Positions 1-8,171 of a DNA stretch of 64,000 bases are shown in pieces. The position numbers and the translations under genes were made by a program. The notes under the pieces were generated by a model. That model saw only the letters and a list, made by a program, of their open reading frames with translations, was not told the origin of the DNA and ran no database searches. The stretch comes from Murimonas intestini (GTDB lineage Bacteria > Bacillota > Clostridia > Lachnospirales > Lachnospiraceae), in the NCBI RefSeq assembly GCF_024622195.1, contig NZ_JANKBI010000001.1:62001-126000 (forward strand), in the 5' to 3' direction. Each line of letters starts with the position of its first letter. The first letter of the stretch is position 1.

Positions 1-236
1 TTGGTGACCATTCCATCCTTGCTGTGGGAAACGATCCGGAGGCAGTGACGCGTGAGACAGTGGAACTTATGATGGACGGTGACAGCGAACTTATCAGTAT
101 CTACTATGGTGACCAGATATCTGAAGAGAAGGCCCAGGCGCTGGCAGAAGGGCTGGAGAAATCATATCCTGACTGTGATGTGGAAGTCTACAGCGGCGGC
201 CAGCCTATCTACTACTATGTGGTCTCAGTAGAATAG
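1..236 (+). CDS. fakA: FakA-like (DAK2/DegV-partner) kinase, C-terminal end
   Basis: Only the last ~78 codons are visible; the frame is open to the left edge (reading from base 3: GDHSILAVGNDP). The tail, with an SELISIYYGDQIS stretch and a repeat of alpha/beta character ending in YYYVVSVE, resembles the C-terminal domain of YloV/FakA, the ATP-binding subunit of the fatty-acid kinase that works with DegV-type FakB lipid-binding proteins. The following recG is 10 bp downstream, and the yloV-recG neighbourhood is known in Firmicutes, which supports the call. The catalytic DhaL domain lies outside the window, so the assignment depends on context and the short tail. Confidence 0.7.
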   Translation, partial: GDHSILAVGNDPEAVTRETVELMMDGDSELISIYYGDQISEEKAQALAEGLEKSYPDCDVEVYSGGQPIYYYVVSVE

Positions 237-246
237 GAAGCTGCCC

Positions 247-2301
247 ATGGATGAATATTCTTCTGTAGATACATTAAAGGGCATAGGCGAGAAGACAAGG
301 GTACTTTTCGAACATGCAGGGATAAGGACAATACAGGATCTCCTGCACCATTATCCACGGGGATATGATGTTTTTGAAGAGATCGTTCCCATCCGGCAGG
401 CAGCAGCAGAAGGACGCTATGCCGTGTATGGCATGGTGGCATCTGCAGTGCTTGTAAAGCGGATGAAAGGGAAACAGATCGTTACAGCCGCTGTAAAGGA
501 TGAGAGCGGCGTGCTGAATCTGACCTGGTTTAATATGCCCTATCTGAAAAATACACTGAAAAAGGGCGCTCATTACGTATTCAGAGGAAGAGTTGCAGAG
601 AAAAACGGCAGATTGTTCATGGAACAGCCTGCTGTTTTTGGTGTACAGCAGTACGAGCAGCTCGTGGGGATCATGCAGCCTGTGTATCCTCTTACTGCGG
701 GGCTCACCAATAATATGGTTTCCAAGGCTGTCAGACAGGCGTTTGAGAGTCTGGAGCATATGAAAGACTATCTTCCCGGGTGGATACGCCAGAAATACCA
801 TCTGGCCCAGTATGGTTTCGCTCTGGAACAGATACATTTTCCAAAAGATGAGGAGAGCATGATGCAGGCCAGAAGAAGGCTTGTGTTTGATGAATTTTTT
901 CAGTTTATCCTTGCAGTTAACCAGCTTAAAACCAGCCGGGAAGCTGTCAGGAGTCCTTTTGTCATACCCAGGACCTCTCTCACATCGAAGGTGGCAGAAA
1001 ACCTGGGCTATGAGCTGACAAATGCCCAGAAAAGGGTTTGGGAGGAGATACAGCATGACATGTCAGGTGAAAATGTCATGGCCAGGCTCATACAGGGGGA
1101 CGTAGGTTCAGGAAAGACTATTATAGCATTTTTGGCTCTTTTTATGGCGGCAGACGCCGGCTGCCAGGGCTGCCTTATGGTGCCCACGGAGGTGCTGGCG
1201 GCACAGCATTTTGCTGCACTCACGGAGCTGATCGAAAGCCAGGGGCTGGCATTTGTGCCGGTGCTCCTCACGGGTTCTATGACAGCCAGGGAAAAACGCC
1301 TGGCCTGTGAAAAAATAAAGCTGCATCAGGCGGATATTATCGTAGGAACCCATGCTCTGATCCAGGAGAAAGTAGAATACGATAATCTGGGCCTTGTGAT
1401 CACTGATGAACAGCACCGCTTCGGGGTGCGCCAGAGAGAGGCTCTTGCTGCCAAAGGAAGTACACCCCACACCATTGTCATGAGCGCTACGCCCATACCC
1501 AGGACACTTGCTGTCATCCTCTATGGGGATCTGGATATCTCGGTCATAGATGAGCTGCCCTCTAACAGGCTTCCCATAAAAAATTGTGTGGTAAATACCG
1601 GGTACAGACCCAGGGCATACCAGTTTATACAGCGTCAGGTGGATGAAGGGCGTCAGGCATATATTATCTGTCCCATGGTAGAGGAGAGTGAGATGATAGA
1701 GGCTGAGGATGTTATCTCTTATACTCAGCAGCTGAAAGAAGAGCTTGCTCCTTCCGTGTGCGTGGAATACCTGCATGGCAAAATGAAGCCTAAAGAGAAA
1801 AATGCAATCATGGAGCGGTTCCTGTCAGGAGAGATCCATGTCCTGGTATCTACCACCGTGGTGGAGGTTGGGGTAAATGTCCCAAATGCCACTGTCATGA
1901 TGGTGGAAAATGCAGAAAGATTTGGCCTGGCGCAGCTTCACCAGCTGAGAGGCCGGGTGGGAAGAGGGAAACACCAGTCTTTTTGCATATTTATGCATAC
2001 AATTGACAATCAGCGGACGCAGAAGCGCCTTGAGATACTGAATCATTCAAATGACGGCTTCTATATAGCTGAGGAGGACTTAAAGCTGCGCGGCCCGGGG
2101 GATATATTCGGTATTCGCCAGAGCGGTCTGCTGGAATTTAAAATCGCGGATGTATTCAATGATGCCCCTGTTATGCAGGAAGCTTCTGAGGCAGCAGCGG
2201 CTGTTCTGGCAGTGGATCCGCAGCTGGATATGGAGGAACACAGAGGCCTGAAAAGGCTGATGGAAGAGTGTATAAATTTTTGTAATACCGTGAATTTTTA
2301 A
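247..2301 (+). CDS. recG: ATP-dependent DNA helicase RecG
   Basis: Encodes a 684-residue RecG, the cytoplasmic branch-migration helicase that reverses stalled forks and processes Holliday junctions. An N-terminal wedge/OB region (about 1-200) recognises branched DNA; the helicase core shows Walker A GDVGSGKT at 284-291, the DEQH box at 387-390 followed by RFGVRQR, the SATPIPRTL motif, and the motif VI-like QLRGRVGRGKHQSFC. Length is normal for the family. It follows the FakA-like gene by 10 bp and is probably cotranscribed with it. The start is the ATG at 247, directly after the upstream stop. Confidence 0.97.
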   Translation: MDEYSSVDTLKGIGEKTRVLFEHAGIRTIQDLLHHYPRGYDVFEEIVPIRQAAAEGRYAVYGMVASAVLVKRMKGKQIVTAAVKDESGVLNLTWFNMPYLKNTLKKGAHYVFRGRVAEKNGRLFMEQPAVFGVQQYEQLVGIMQPVYPLTAGLTNNMVSKAVRQAFESLEHMKDYLPGWIRQKYHLAQYGFALEQIHFPKDEESMMQARRRLVFDEFFQFILAVNQLKTSREAVRSPFVIPRTSLTSKVAENLGYELTNAQKRVWEEIQHDMSGENVMARLIQGDVGSGKTIIAFLALFMAADAGCQGCLMVPTEVLAAQHFAALTELIESQGLAFVPVLLTGSMTAREKRLACEKIKLHQADIIVGTHALIQEKVEYDNLGLVITDEQHRFGVRQREALAAKGSTPHTIVMSATPIPRTLAVILYGDLDISVIDELPSNRLPIKNCVVNTGYRPRAYQFIQRQVDEGRQAYIICPMVEESEMIEAEDVISYTQQLKEELAPSVCVEYLHGKMKPKEKNAIMERFLSGEIHVLVSTTVVEVGVNVPNATVMMVENAERFGLAQLHQLRGRVGRGKHQSFCIFMHTIDNQRTQKRLEILNHSNDGFYIAEEDLKLRGPGDIFGIRQSGLLEFKIADVFNDAPVMQEASEAAAAVLAVDPQLDMEEHRGLKRLMEECINFCNTVNF

Positions 2302-2420
2302 GAATTTTATTGCTATTTCCGGTAAAATGGTATATCATGCTATTTGTGCAGTGCCCATTTTGTGGGACTGCAGCGTGAAACCGCAACATTTTGGTAGTAG
2401 TTTTTGAGGAGGAAAATTGT

Positions 2421-2879
2421 ATGAAAACTGTAAAGAAACTCACAAAAGAGACAGCGAAGGTCGAGACAGCCCCTGTAAAGGATACGAAGACAGCTGTAAA
2501 GAATGAAGCTCCTAAAGCTGCGGCAGCTCCTGCTGCTAAGGCAACTACTGTAGAAAAGACAACTGAAAAAACAACGGCAGAAAATACAGCAGTAAAAACG
2601 GAAACAGCAAAGAAAACGGCTCCCGCAAGAAAGACCGGGACAGCCAGAAGGACAGCTGCAGCAAAGAAAAGCGCAGAGATAAAAGAGACAGTTTATCTCC
2701 AGTGCTTTGGAAAAGAAGTATCGGCGGCTGATCTGAGCTCACGTGTGAAGGAGATCTGGGAAAAAGAATACAACAAGAAGACGGATGAGATAGAGACTCT
2801 GGAAATCTATCTGAAGCCTGAAGAAGATGCTGCTTACTACGTGATCAACAGCAGTGTGACAGGAAGCATAAGCTTATAA
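2421..2879 (+). CDS. DUF6465-type protein with Lys/Ala-rich histone-like N-terminus
   Basis: A 152-residue protein starting at ATG 2421, chosen because GAGGAGG at 2407-2413 sits 7 bp upstream. Residues 1-90 are low-complexity Lys/Ala/Thr/Glu (KKTAPARKTG, TARRTAAAKK), resembling histone H1-like or nucleic-acid-binding tails. The C-terminal ~65 residues (VYLQCFGKEVSAADL through YYVINSSVTG) form a compact alpha/beta domain that I recognise as DUF6465, widespread in Clostridia and of unknown function. A short hairpin at 2348-2371 lies in the leader. Binding of DNA or RNA is an inference from the basic tail only. Confidence 0.75.
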   Translation: MKTVKKLTKETAKVETAPVKDTKTAVKNEAPKAAAAPAAKATTVEKTTEKTTAENTAVKTETAKKTAPARKTGTARRTAAAKKSAEIKETVYLQCFGKEVSAADLSSRVKEIWEKEYNKKTDEIETLEIYLKPEEDAAYYVINSSVTGSISL

Positions 2880-2894
2880 TAAAAACTACATTTT

Positions 2895-2983
2895 AAAGGG
2901 AGACATTGTGAATTGAATTCTGCATTTCGGCCATAATAATCATGGTATGAGGTGCAGCGTTCACGCAATGTCTCCCTTTTTTT
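2895..2983 (+). terminator. Terminator with a large branched loop
   Basis: The arms AAAGGGAGACATTG (2895-2908) and CAATGTCTCCCTTT (2966-2979) pair over 14 bp and run into a T tract (to 2983). The 57-base loop is itself structured: CTGCA 2920-2924 pairs with TGCAG 2953-2957, and inside it CCAT 2931-2934 pairs with ATGG 2942-2945. It ends the DUF6465 transcript. Confidence 0.85.
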
Positions 2984-3044
2984 CGGGGAATGGAACTTCT
3001 GGAGATTATGAAATAATTACCAGTTTAAAAAAAAGAATGCTCCA

Positions 3045-3051
3045 CATACTA
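3045..3051 (+). promoter_or_regulatory. SigG-like -10 element (CATACTA) of the SASP gene
   Basis: CATACTA at 3045-3051 matches the -10 consensus of forespore sigma factor G, expected for an alpha/beta SASP gene. I see no good -35 at the usual distance, so the assignment rests on the -10 and the nature of the gene. The transcript would start near 3058, about 70 bases before the ATG. Confidence 0.55.
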
Positions 3052-3052
3052 T

Positions 3053-3075
3053 GTTTGCAACTAACAATTGCAAAC
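3053..3075 (+). other. Perfect 8-bp hairpin at the 5' end of the SASP mRNA
   Basis: GTTTGCAA (3053-3060) and TTGCAAAC (3068-3075) are exact inverted repeats around a 7-base loop, located where the SASP transcript should begin. A 5'-terminal stem-loop could protect the message from 5'-end-dependent decay; that role is inference. Confidence 0.6.
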
Positions 3076-3126
3076 AATTAAAAATAAAGAATGAAAAGAA
3101 AAGAAATTTAAAGGAGGCGTTTTATT

Positions 3127-3396
3127 ATGTCAAATCGTTCATCTAACACAGCAGCTGTACCAGAAGCAAAGGGTGCTTTAGACCGTTTCAAATTCGAAGT
3201 AGCAAATGAGCTTGGTGTACCGTTAACAGATGGTTACAACGGAAACCTGACATCCAAACAGAATGGTTCTGTAGGCGGATATATGGTTAAAAAAATGATC
3301 GAAGCACAGGAAAGACAGATGTCCGGAAGCTCATCTATGGGAAGTTCATCCATGGGCAGCTCATCCATGGGCAACTCTGGAATGTCTCAGATCTAA
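3127..3396 (+). CDS. Alpha/beta-type small acid-soluble spore protein
   Basis: An 89-residue SASP that binds and protects spore DNA in the forespore and is degraded by the GPR protease at germination. The core is recognisable: LDRFKFEVANELGVPL, which contains the GPR-type cleavage region around FEVANELG, and the second helix GNLTSKQNGSVGGYMVKKMI. The C-terminal extension is unusual for its three imperfect SSSMG repeats (residues 71-85, coded by near-identical DNA), likely a replication-slippage product. A strong AAGGAGG ribosome site precedes the ATG. It is monocistronic, with its own terminator and a SigG-like -10. Confidence 0.96.
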   Translation: MSNRSSNTAAVPEAKGALDRFKFEVANELGVPLTDGYNGNLTSKQNGSVGGYMVKKMIEAQERQMSGSSSMGSSSMGSSSMGNSGMSQI

Positions 3397-3430
3397 TTTA
3401 GATTCTGAATACTGAATCAGATGGATACAG

Positions 3431-3462
3431 AGGGGATGCCGCAGATGCAGCATCCCCTTTTT
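3431..3462 (+). terminator. Rho-independent terminator of the SASP gene
   Basis: AGGGGATGC (3431-3439) pairs with GCATCCCCT (3450-3458) around a 10-base loop, followed by a T run. Confidence 0.9.
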
Positions 3463-3496
3463 CCGGGAAAAATATGTTTCCTGCGGGAGAATATAT

Positions 3497-3507
3497 TTTT
3501 CGACAAA
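3497..3507 (-). promoter_or_regulatory. Perfect Spo0A box upstream of mgsA
   Basis: On the minus strand the bases read TTTGTCGAAAA, an exact match to the 0A box consensus (TTTGTCRAAAA). It lies 40 bp upstream of the mgsA -10 element, a position compatible with either activation or repression of that promoter by phosphorylated Spo0A. Confidence 0.6.
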
Positions 3508-3544
3508 AAAACATCAAAAATATTTCCCATTTTACAGTGACCTA

Positions 3545-3553
3545 TGATATAAT
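3545..3553 (+). promoter_or_regulatory. Extended -10 promoter of mgsA
   Basis: TGATATAAT (3545-3553) is an extended -10 (TGN followed by TATAAT), 70 bp before the mgsA ATG. There is no recognisable -35 at 17 bp, which fits an extended -10 or activator-dependent promoter. Confidence 0.6.
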
Positions 3554-3622
3554 CAAAATATCGTTGTAGCTGAATAGATACTGAACAGTTACATAACTTT
3601 TTATTGTCGAGGTTGAAAATAC

Positions 3623-4015
3623 ATGAATATAGGAATAATTGCACACAATTCGAAAAAAAATCTGATCGAGGATTTCTGCGTAGCTTACAAGAGAATCCTT
3701 GGAAAACATGAGATCTATGCAACAGGTACCACCGGAAGAAGGATAGAGGAGGTCACCAATCTGCGCGTACATAAGTTTCTTCCCGGAAGCATCGGGGGAG
3801 ATAAGCAGTTTTTGGAAATGATAGAACGCAATGGATTAGATATGGTCATATTCTTCTATAATCCTGCTATGATCAGTCCTAAGGAACCGGATATCTATAT
3901 GGTTTCAAAACACTGTGACCGTTACAATATTCCAATCGCAACTAATATTGCTACGGCTGAGTCTCTGATACTGGGCCTTGACCACGGAGATCTGGAGTGG
4001 AGAAATCAAATTTAG
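3623..4015 (+). CDS. mgsA: Methylglyoxal synthase (divergent active site)
   Basis: A 130-residue MGS-fold protein expected to convert dihydroxyacetone phosphate to methylglyoxal and phosphate, a bypass that relieves phosphate-starved glycolysis. Family motifs are visible: IIAHNSKKN near the N-terminus, ATGTTGRRI for phosphate binding, GGDKQ containing the catalytic Asp, and IPIATNIATAE. Compared with E. coli MgsA, the catalytic Asp (Asp71 equivalent) and the Asp of the EPD motif (Asp101) are kept, but Asp20 and Asp91 are Asn here and His98 is Lys. Placement just before phosphate genes fits a role in phosphate economy. Activity is likely but not certain given the substitutions. Confidence 0.8.
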   Translation: MNIGIIAHNSKKNLIEDFCVAYKRILGKHEIYATGTTGRRIEEVTNLRVHKFLPGSIGGDKQFLEMIERNGLDMVIFFYNPAMISPKEPDIYMVSKHCDRYNIPIATNIATAESLILGLDHGDLEWRNQI

Positions 4016-4030
4016 AGGAGGATATCTTGT

Positions 4031-5707
4031 ATGTCAATCAATGACATTGAAAATCTATTTTTGTTTATCGGAGGCCTGGGGATGTTCCTGTTTGGTATGC
4101 ACAGCATGTCAGACGGCATCCAGAAATCTACAGGCAGCAAAATGAGGGAACTGTTGGGCATCCTGACTAACAACCGCTTTATGGCTGTTATTGTGGGTGC
4201 CCTGATTACGGCTATCATTCAGAGCAGCGGCGCCACAACTGTTATGGTGGTTGGTTTTGTTAATGCAGGGATCATGACACTGGGACAGGCCATCGGAGTT
4301 ATCATGGGTGCGAATATAGGTACATGCATCACCTCCTGGATCGTATCCCTGGGACAGCTGGGTGATACCTTCAAAGCTGTGTCTCCTTCACTCTATGCTC
4401 CGCTTCTTGTAGGCGTTGGTGCGTTTTTTATCATGTTTGCCAAAAAAGCAAAGAAAAAAACTGCAGGTGAGATCATCATCGGACTCGGCCTGCTTTTTAT
4501 CGGCCTGGATTTCATGAAAAATTCAGCTGCAGATTATACAGAGCTCCCTATTTTTACAAATGCTTTTGCCCTGTTCGGAAGCAATCCTTTCCTGGGTATT
4601 GCGATCGGCGCTCTTGTCACAGGCATTATGCAGAGCTCCTCTGCGTCAGTAGGTATCCTGCAGACTCTTGCAGCCACAGGTGGCGTTGTGACGACAGCAT
4701 CAGCAGTGTACATCAGCCTTGGTTCCAATATTGGTTCCTGCTTCACTGCACTTTTATCCAGCCTTGGCGCTCCCAGAAATGCAAAACGTGCGGCTGTCAT
4801 GCACCTGTCCTTTAATGTGATCGGCGCTGTGATCTTCGGCATTGCCATGTATTTCCTGTTCAGGCTGAGGCCCACGTTTGCAGACGGAAGTATCGGAAGT
4901 GTGGGGATCTCCATCTTCCATACCATCTTCAATATCATATGTACCATACTCATTTTTCCGTTTGCTGATAAACTGGTAAGTCTGTCAGGTGTTTTTGTGA
5001 AGAGCCATGACGATGATTCTGTCTCTTCAGAGGATGAAGAGGTAGTGACCCTGCGCCATCTGGACGACCGTATTCTGGAGACACCTTCATTTGCAGTTGA
5101 AAATGCTATTCTGGAAGTGGTCCATATGGGAAGGACAACACATGAAAACCTGCAGAGGGCCTTCAATGCAGTCCTTAATTATGACCAGCAGGCTGTGGAT
5201 AAAGTTTATGAAACAGAAAAGACGATCAACAGCATGGAAAAGATGATTACGGAGTATCTGGTAAAGATAAGCAATCTTTCTTTAAATGAGGATCAGCATA
5301 ATATAATCAACGACTTGTTTTATTCAGTAAGCGATATTGAGAGGGTGGGCGACCATACTGAAAATATTGCAGAGCTTATTGACAGGAACAGGGCAGGGGG
5401 AGAGATCGTATTCTCGGATGATGCCAGGGAGGAATTAAAGGAGATCATGGATCTGGTGGACAATTCCTTCTCCTACGCCATGAGCGCCCGGGAAAAGGAG
5501 AGCATAGACGACGCCAATCAGGTAGTGAAATACGAGGATATGGTTGACAATATGGAGGAGGAGCTCAGGGAAACACATATTGAGCGCCTTTCAAAACAGC
5601 TGTGCAAGCCGACTAACGGGGTAGTATTCCTGGATATCATCAGTAATCTGGAACGTATTTCAGACCATGCGTATAATCTTGCAGGGTATGTTATGTCTGA
5701 ACAGTAG
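4031..5707 (+). CDS. Na/Pi cotransporter family protein with PhoU-like C-terminus
   Basis: A 558-residue membrane protein of the NptA/PNaS family that imports phosphate with sodium. The two inverted repeats each carry the signature glutamine-serine motif, QSSGATTVM (about residue 65) and QSSSASVGIL (about 200), separated by hydrophobic helices. From about residue 340 the protein becomes soluble and helical, with the ERVGDHTENIAE and ERISDHAYNLAG motifs typical of PhoU metal-binding repeats. It starts 15 bp after mgsA with AGAGGAGG and is followed by the phoP/phoR genes 20 bp later, so a phosphate-linked operon is likely. It provides a sodium-driven phosphate route beside the downstream Pst ABC system. 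Confidence 0.92.
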   Translation: MSINDIENLFLFIGGLGMFLFGMHSMSDGIQKSTGSKMRELLGILTNNRFMAVIVGALITAIIQSSGATTVMVVGFVNAGIMTLGQAIGVIMGANIGTCITSWIVSLGQLGDTFKAVSPSLYAPLLVGVGAFFIMFAKKAKKKTAGEIIIGLGLLFIGLDFMKNSAADYTELPIFTNAFALFGSNPFLGIAIGALVTGIMQSSSASVGILQTLAATGGVVTTASAVYISLGSNIGSCFTALLSSLGAPRNAKRAAVMHLSFNVIGAVIFGIAMYFLFRLRPTFADGSIGSVGISIFHTIFNIICTILIFPFADKLVSLSGVFVKSHDDDSVSSEDEEVVTLRHLDDRILETPSFAVENAILEVVHMGRTTHENLQRAFNAVLNYDQQAVDKVYETEKTINSMEKMITEYLVKISNLSLNEDQHNIINDLFYSVSDIERVGDHTENIAELIDRNRAGGEIVFSDDAREELKEIMDLVDNSFSYAMSAREKESIDDANQVVKYEDMVDNMEEELRETHIERLSKQLCKPTNGVVFLDIISNLERISDHAYNLAGYVMSEQ

Positions 5708-5727
5708 ACTAATCATGAGGAAGATAA

Positions 5728-6408
5728 ATGGACAAACTGATATATATTGTTGAAGATGATAAAAATATACGGGAGTTAGTGATCTACGCTTTAAAGACGG
5801 CAGGATTCTGCGGGGAGGGCTTTGAAAACGCCACGGAGTTCTATGAGGGGATGAGCAGGGATGTGCCGTCTCTTATCCTTATGGATATCATGCTTCCCGA
5901 TGAGGATGGGATCACCATCCTCAAGAAACTGAAAAACAGCCAGAAATGGTCACAGGTGCCTGTCATTATGCTGACAGCCAAGACAACGGAATACGACAAG
6001 GTAATCGGCCTCGACACAGGAGCGGACGATTATATCACAAAGCCCTTTGGCGTCCTGGAACTGATCTCCCGGGTGAAGGCGGTGATGCGCCGAAGCCAAA
6101 AAGCTTCGCCGTCAGATGAGGCTCTGAGCATGGGAGAGCTCTCAGTTGATGAACAGAAGCACCGGGTGTCTGCGGCAGGAGAGGAAGTCATCCTGACACA
6201 TAAGGAATTTGAACTTCTCGTATATCTCATGAAAAACAGGGGCATTGTGCTATCAAGAGACAGGATCCTGGAGGTGATCTGGGATTACAACTATGAGGGC
6301 GAGAGCAGGACAGTTGATGTGCATATCGGATCCCTCAGACAGAAGCTTGGCAGCTGCGGCGACATGATCAGGACGATCCGGGGCGTGGGATACAAAATAG
6401 AAGAATAA
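5728..6408 (+). CDS. phoP: PhoB/PhoP-family response regulator
   Basis: A 226-residue OmpR-type regulator: receiver domain (1-120) with acidic pocket EDD at 9-11, phosphoacceptor D53 in LMDIMLPDEDG, and the TAKTTEYDKVIGLDTGADDYITKPF segment; C-terminal winged helix (130-226) ending in TVDVHIGSLRQKLG and IRGVGYKIEE. With the adjacent PAS-containing kinase it makes a phosphate-starvation two-component system of the PhoPR/PhoBR type, whose natural target is the Pho box found upstream of pstS. It lies between the Na/Pi transporter and the kinase in one operon. Confidence 0.9.
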   Translation: MDKLIYIVEDDKNIRELVIYALKTAGFCGEGFENATEFYEGMSRDVPSLILMDIMLPDEDGITILKKLKNSQKWSQVPVIMLTAKTTEYDKVIGLDTGADDYITKPFGVLELISRVKAVMRRSQKASPSDEALSMGELSVDEQKHRVSAAGEEVILTHKEFELLVYLMKNRGIVLSRDRILEVIWDYNYEGESRTVDVHIGSLRQKLGSCGDMIRTIRGVGYKIEE

Positions 6409-6431
6409 TCAGCGGAAAAAGGAATAAGAAG

Positions 6432-8093
6432 ATGAAGAAAAAAATATATGTGAATATATGCGGTCTGGCGCTGCTGACAATTCTCTTTATTTCTGTTATT
6501 TTCGTCAGCTTTTCAAATCATACATTACATGAACAGATGCAGGAGAGCACAAAGACTGAAGCTGCCTATGTGGCAGCCGCATGCGGGTCTTTAGAGGATC
6601 CTGTATCTTTTTTTGATCAGCTTTCAGCAGAAATATCACTGCGCATCACATACATTCGGAAGGATGGGAGCGTCCTGTATGATAACCATGCGGACGCAGC
6701 AGGCCTTGAAAACCATCTGAAGCGCCCCGAGATACAGGAGGCGGCAGCAAATGGTTATGGTTCCGGGTCCAGACTCTCAGACACTCTCAGGGAGGAGACT
6801 TACTATTACGCTGTGCGCTTGCAGAACGGAGATTTTGTGAGGGTATCATCTGTAAGTGACAGTGTGCTGCAGACATTTCTTACGCTGCTGCCTGTTATAG
6901 GGCTGGCTTCTCTGGCTGTCCTGCTCTGTTCCCTGTTTATTGCCAGAATGCTGACAAAGGGCATACTAAAGCCCATCAACAGCATCGACCTGAAAAAGCC
7001 CATGGACTCAGGGTGTTTTGAAGAATTATGGCCTCTTCTCTCCAGAATTGAAAAGCAGAATGCAAAGATCGATGAGCAGGTAAATGTTCTTCTGGATCAG
7101 CAGCAGAAGTTTAACACCATCACAGAGAATATGAATGAAGGGCTTATCCTGCTGGATGAGGCCGGAAAGATAAATTTCATCAATGGAAGCTGCAAGAATC
7201 TATTCCATGCACCCAGCATGCATTATATAGGAAAAAGTATATCCCTGTTTAACAGGAGCTACCAGATGCAGAGTACTGTTGATGCTGCCCTGAAGGGAGA
7301 TATAAGCAGTGCAGTCCTGAACCTGGATGAAAGAGTGGTGCAGGTCTTCGGAAACCCTGTTATCGAGGATGGAAAGGTCAGGGGAGCGGTGCTCTTTATT
7401 CTGGATGTCACCCAGAAGCAGAAGGCTGAGCAGATGCGCAAAGAATTCTCAGCAAATGTATCCCATGAATTAAAGACACCTCTCACCTCTATTTCAGGAT
7501 ATGCAGAGCTTATGTTAAACGGTATGGCGGCCCCTGAAGATGTTCCGGGATTTGCAAGAAAGATCTATGACGAAGCAGCCAGGCTTATCGTACTTGTCAA
7601 TGATATCATCAAAATCAGCCGGCTGGATGAAAAAGATATCCGCCAGTCAAAGGAGACTGTGGACCTGTATAAGATGGCCGGGGAGATCGAGGACAGGCTG
7701 GAACATGTGGCGGAAAAAGCTGGGGTCACCTTAAAGCTGGAAGGTGAGACTGTGAATGTGTGCGCTGTCAGGTCTATGATGGATGACCTCATATATAATC
7801 TGTGTGAGAACGGCATAAAATACAACAGGCCGGGAGGAAGTGTAGAGGTCCTTATCACTGAGAGAGACCAGCATCCTATCATTCAGGTGTCAGATACAGG
7901 GATCGGTATTCCCAGGGAATACCAGGAACGTATATTTGAGAGGTTCTACAGGATCGACAAGAGCCATTCGAAGCAGACAGGAGGTACCGGCCTGGGGCTT
8001 TCTATTGTCAAGCATGTGGTAGAGTGCCATAATGGTTATATTGAGATACACAGTGTCCCTGATGAAGGGACTGTTATAACGATCCATTTATAA
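6432..8093 (+). CDS. phoR: PhoR-type sensor histidine kinase
   Basis: A 553-residue membrane kinase. Segments in order: TM1 (about 9-29), an extracytoplasmic domain (30-155), TM2 (about 156-180), a PAS domain (about 225-320, ITENMNEGLILLDEAGKI), HisKA with the H box NVSHELKTPLTSISGY and phosphoacceptor H345, then an HATPase with N-box NLCENGIKYN, G1 DTGIGIP and G2 GGTGLGLSI. The TM-Cache-like-PAS-HisKA order is that of PhoR. It is 23 bp downstream of the regulator. Its transcript ends in a hairpin before pstS, so the pst operon has its own promoter. Confidence 0.9.
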   Translation: MKKKIYVNICGLALLTILFISVIFVSFSNHTLHEQMQESTKTEAAYVAAACGSLEDPVSFFDQLSAEISLRITYIRKDGSVLYDNHADAAGLENHLKRPEIQEAAANGYGSGSRLSDTLREETYYYAVRLQNGDFVRVSSVSDSVLQTFLTLLPVIGLASLAVLLCSLFIARMLTKGILKPINSIDLKKPMDSGCFEELWPLLSRIEKQNAKIDEQVNVLLDQQQKFNTITENMNEGLILLDEAGKINFINGSCKNLFHAPSMHYIGKSISLFNRSYQMQSTVDAALKGDISSAVLNLDERVVQVFGNPVIEDGKVRGAVLFILDVTQKQKAEQMRKEFSANVSHELKTPLTSISGYAELMLNGMAAPEDVPGFARKIYDEAARLIVLVNDIIKISRLDEKDIRQSKETVDLYKMAGEIEDRLEHVAEKAGVTLKLEGETVNVCAVRSMMDDLIYNLCENGIKYNRPGGSVEVLITERDQHPIIQVSDTGIGIPREYQERIFERFYRIDKSHSKQTGGTGLGLSIVKHVVECHNGYIEIHSVPDEGTVITIHL

Positions 8094-8130
8094 ATACATG
8101 GAATATGTAATACAGGAAAATGTACTAAAA

Positions 8131-8171
8131 TGAGGAGGCGCTGCAGAAATGCGGCGCCTCCTCATTACTTT
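8131..8171 (+). terminator. Terminator after phoR
   Basis: An 11-bp perfect stem, TGAGGAGGCGC (8131-8141) with GCGCCTCCTCA (8154-8164), followed by a short T-rich stretch. It separates the phoPR transcript from the pst promoter that begins only a few bases later. Confidence 0.8.

Noticed and set aside
1108..1776. 222-codon open frame on the minus strand
   Set aside because: Antisense to the recG helicase core; no recognisable protein features.
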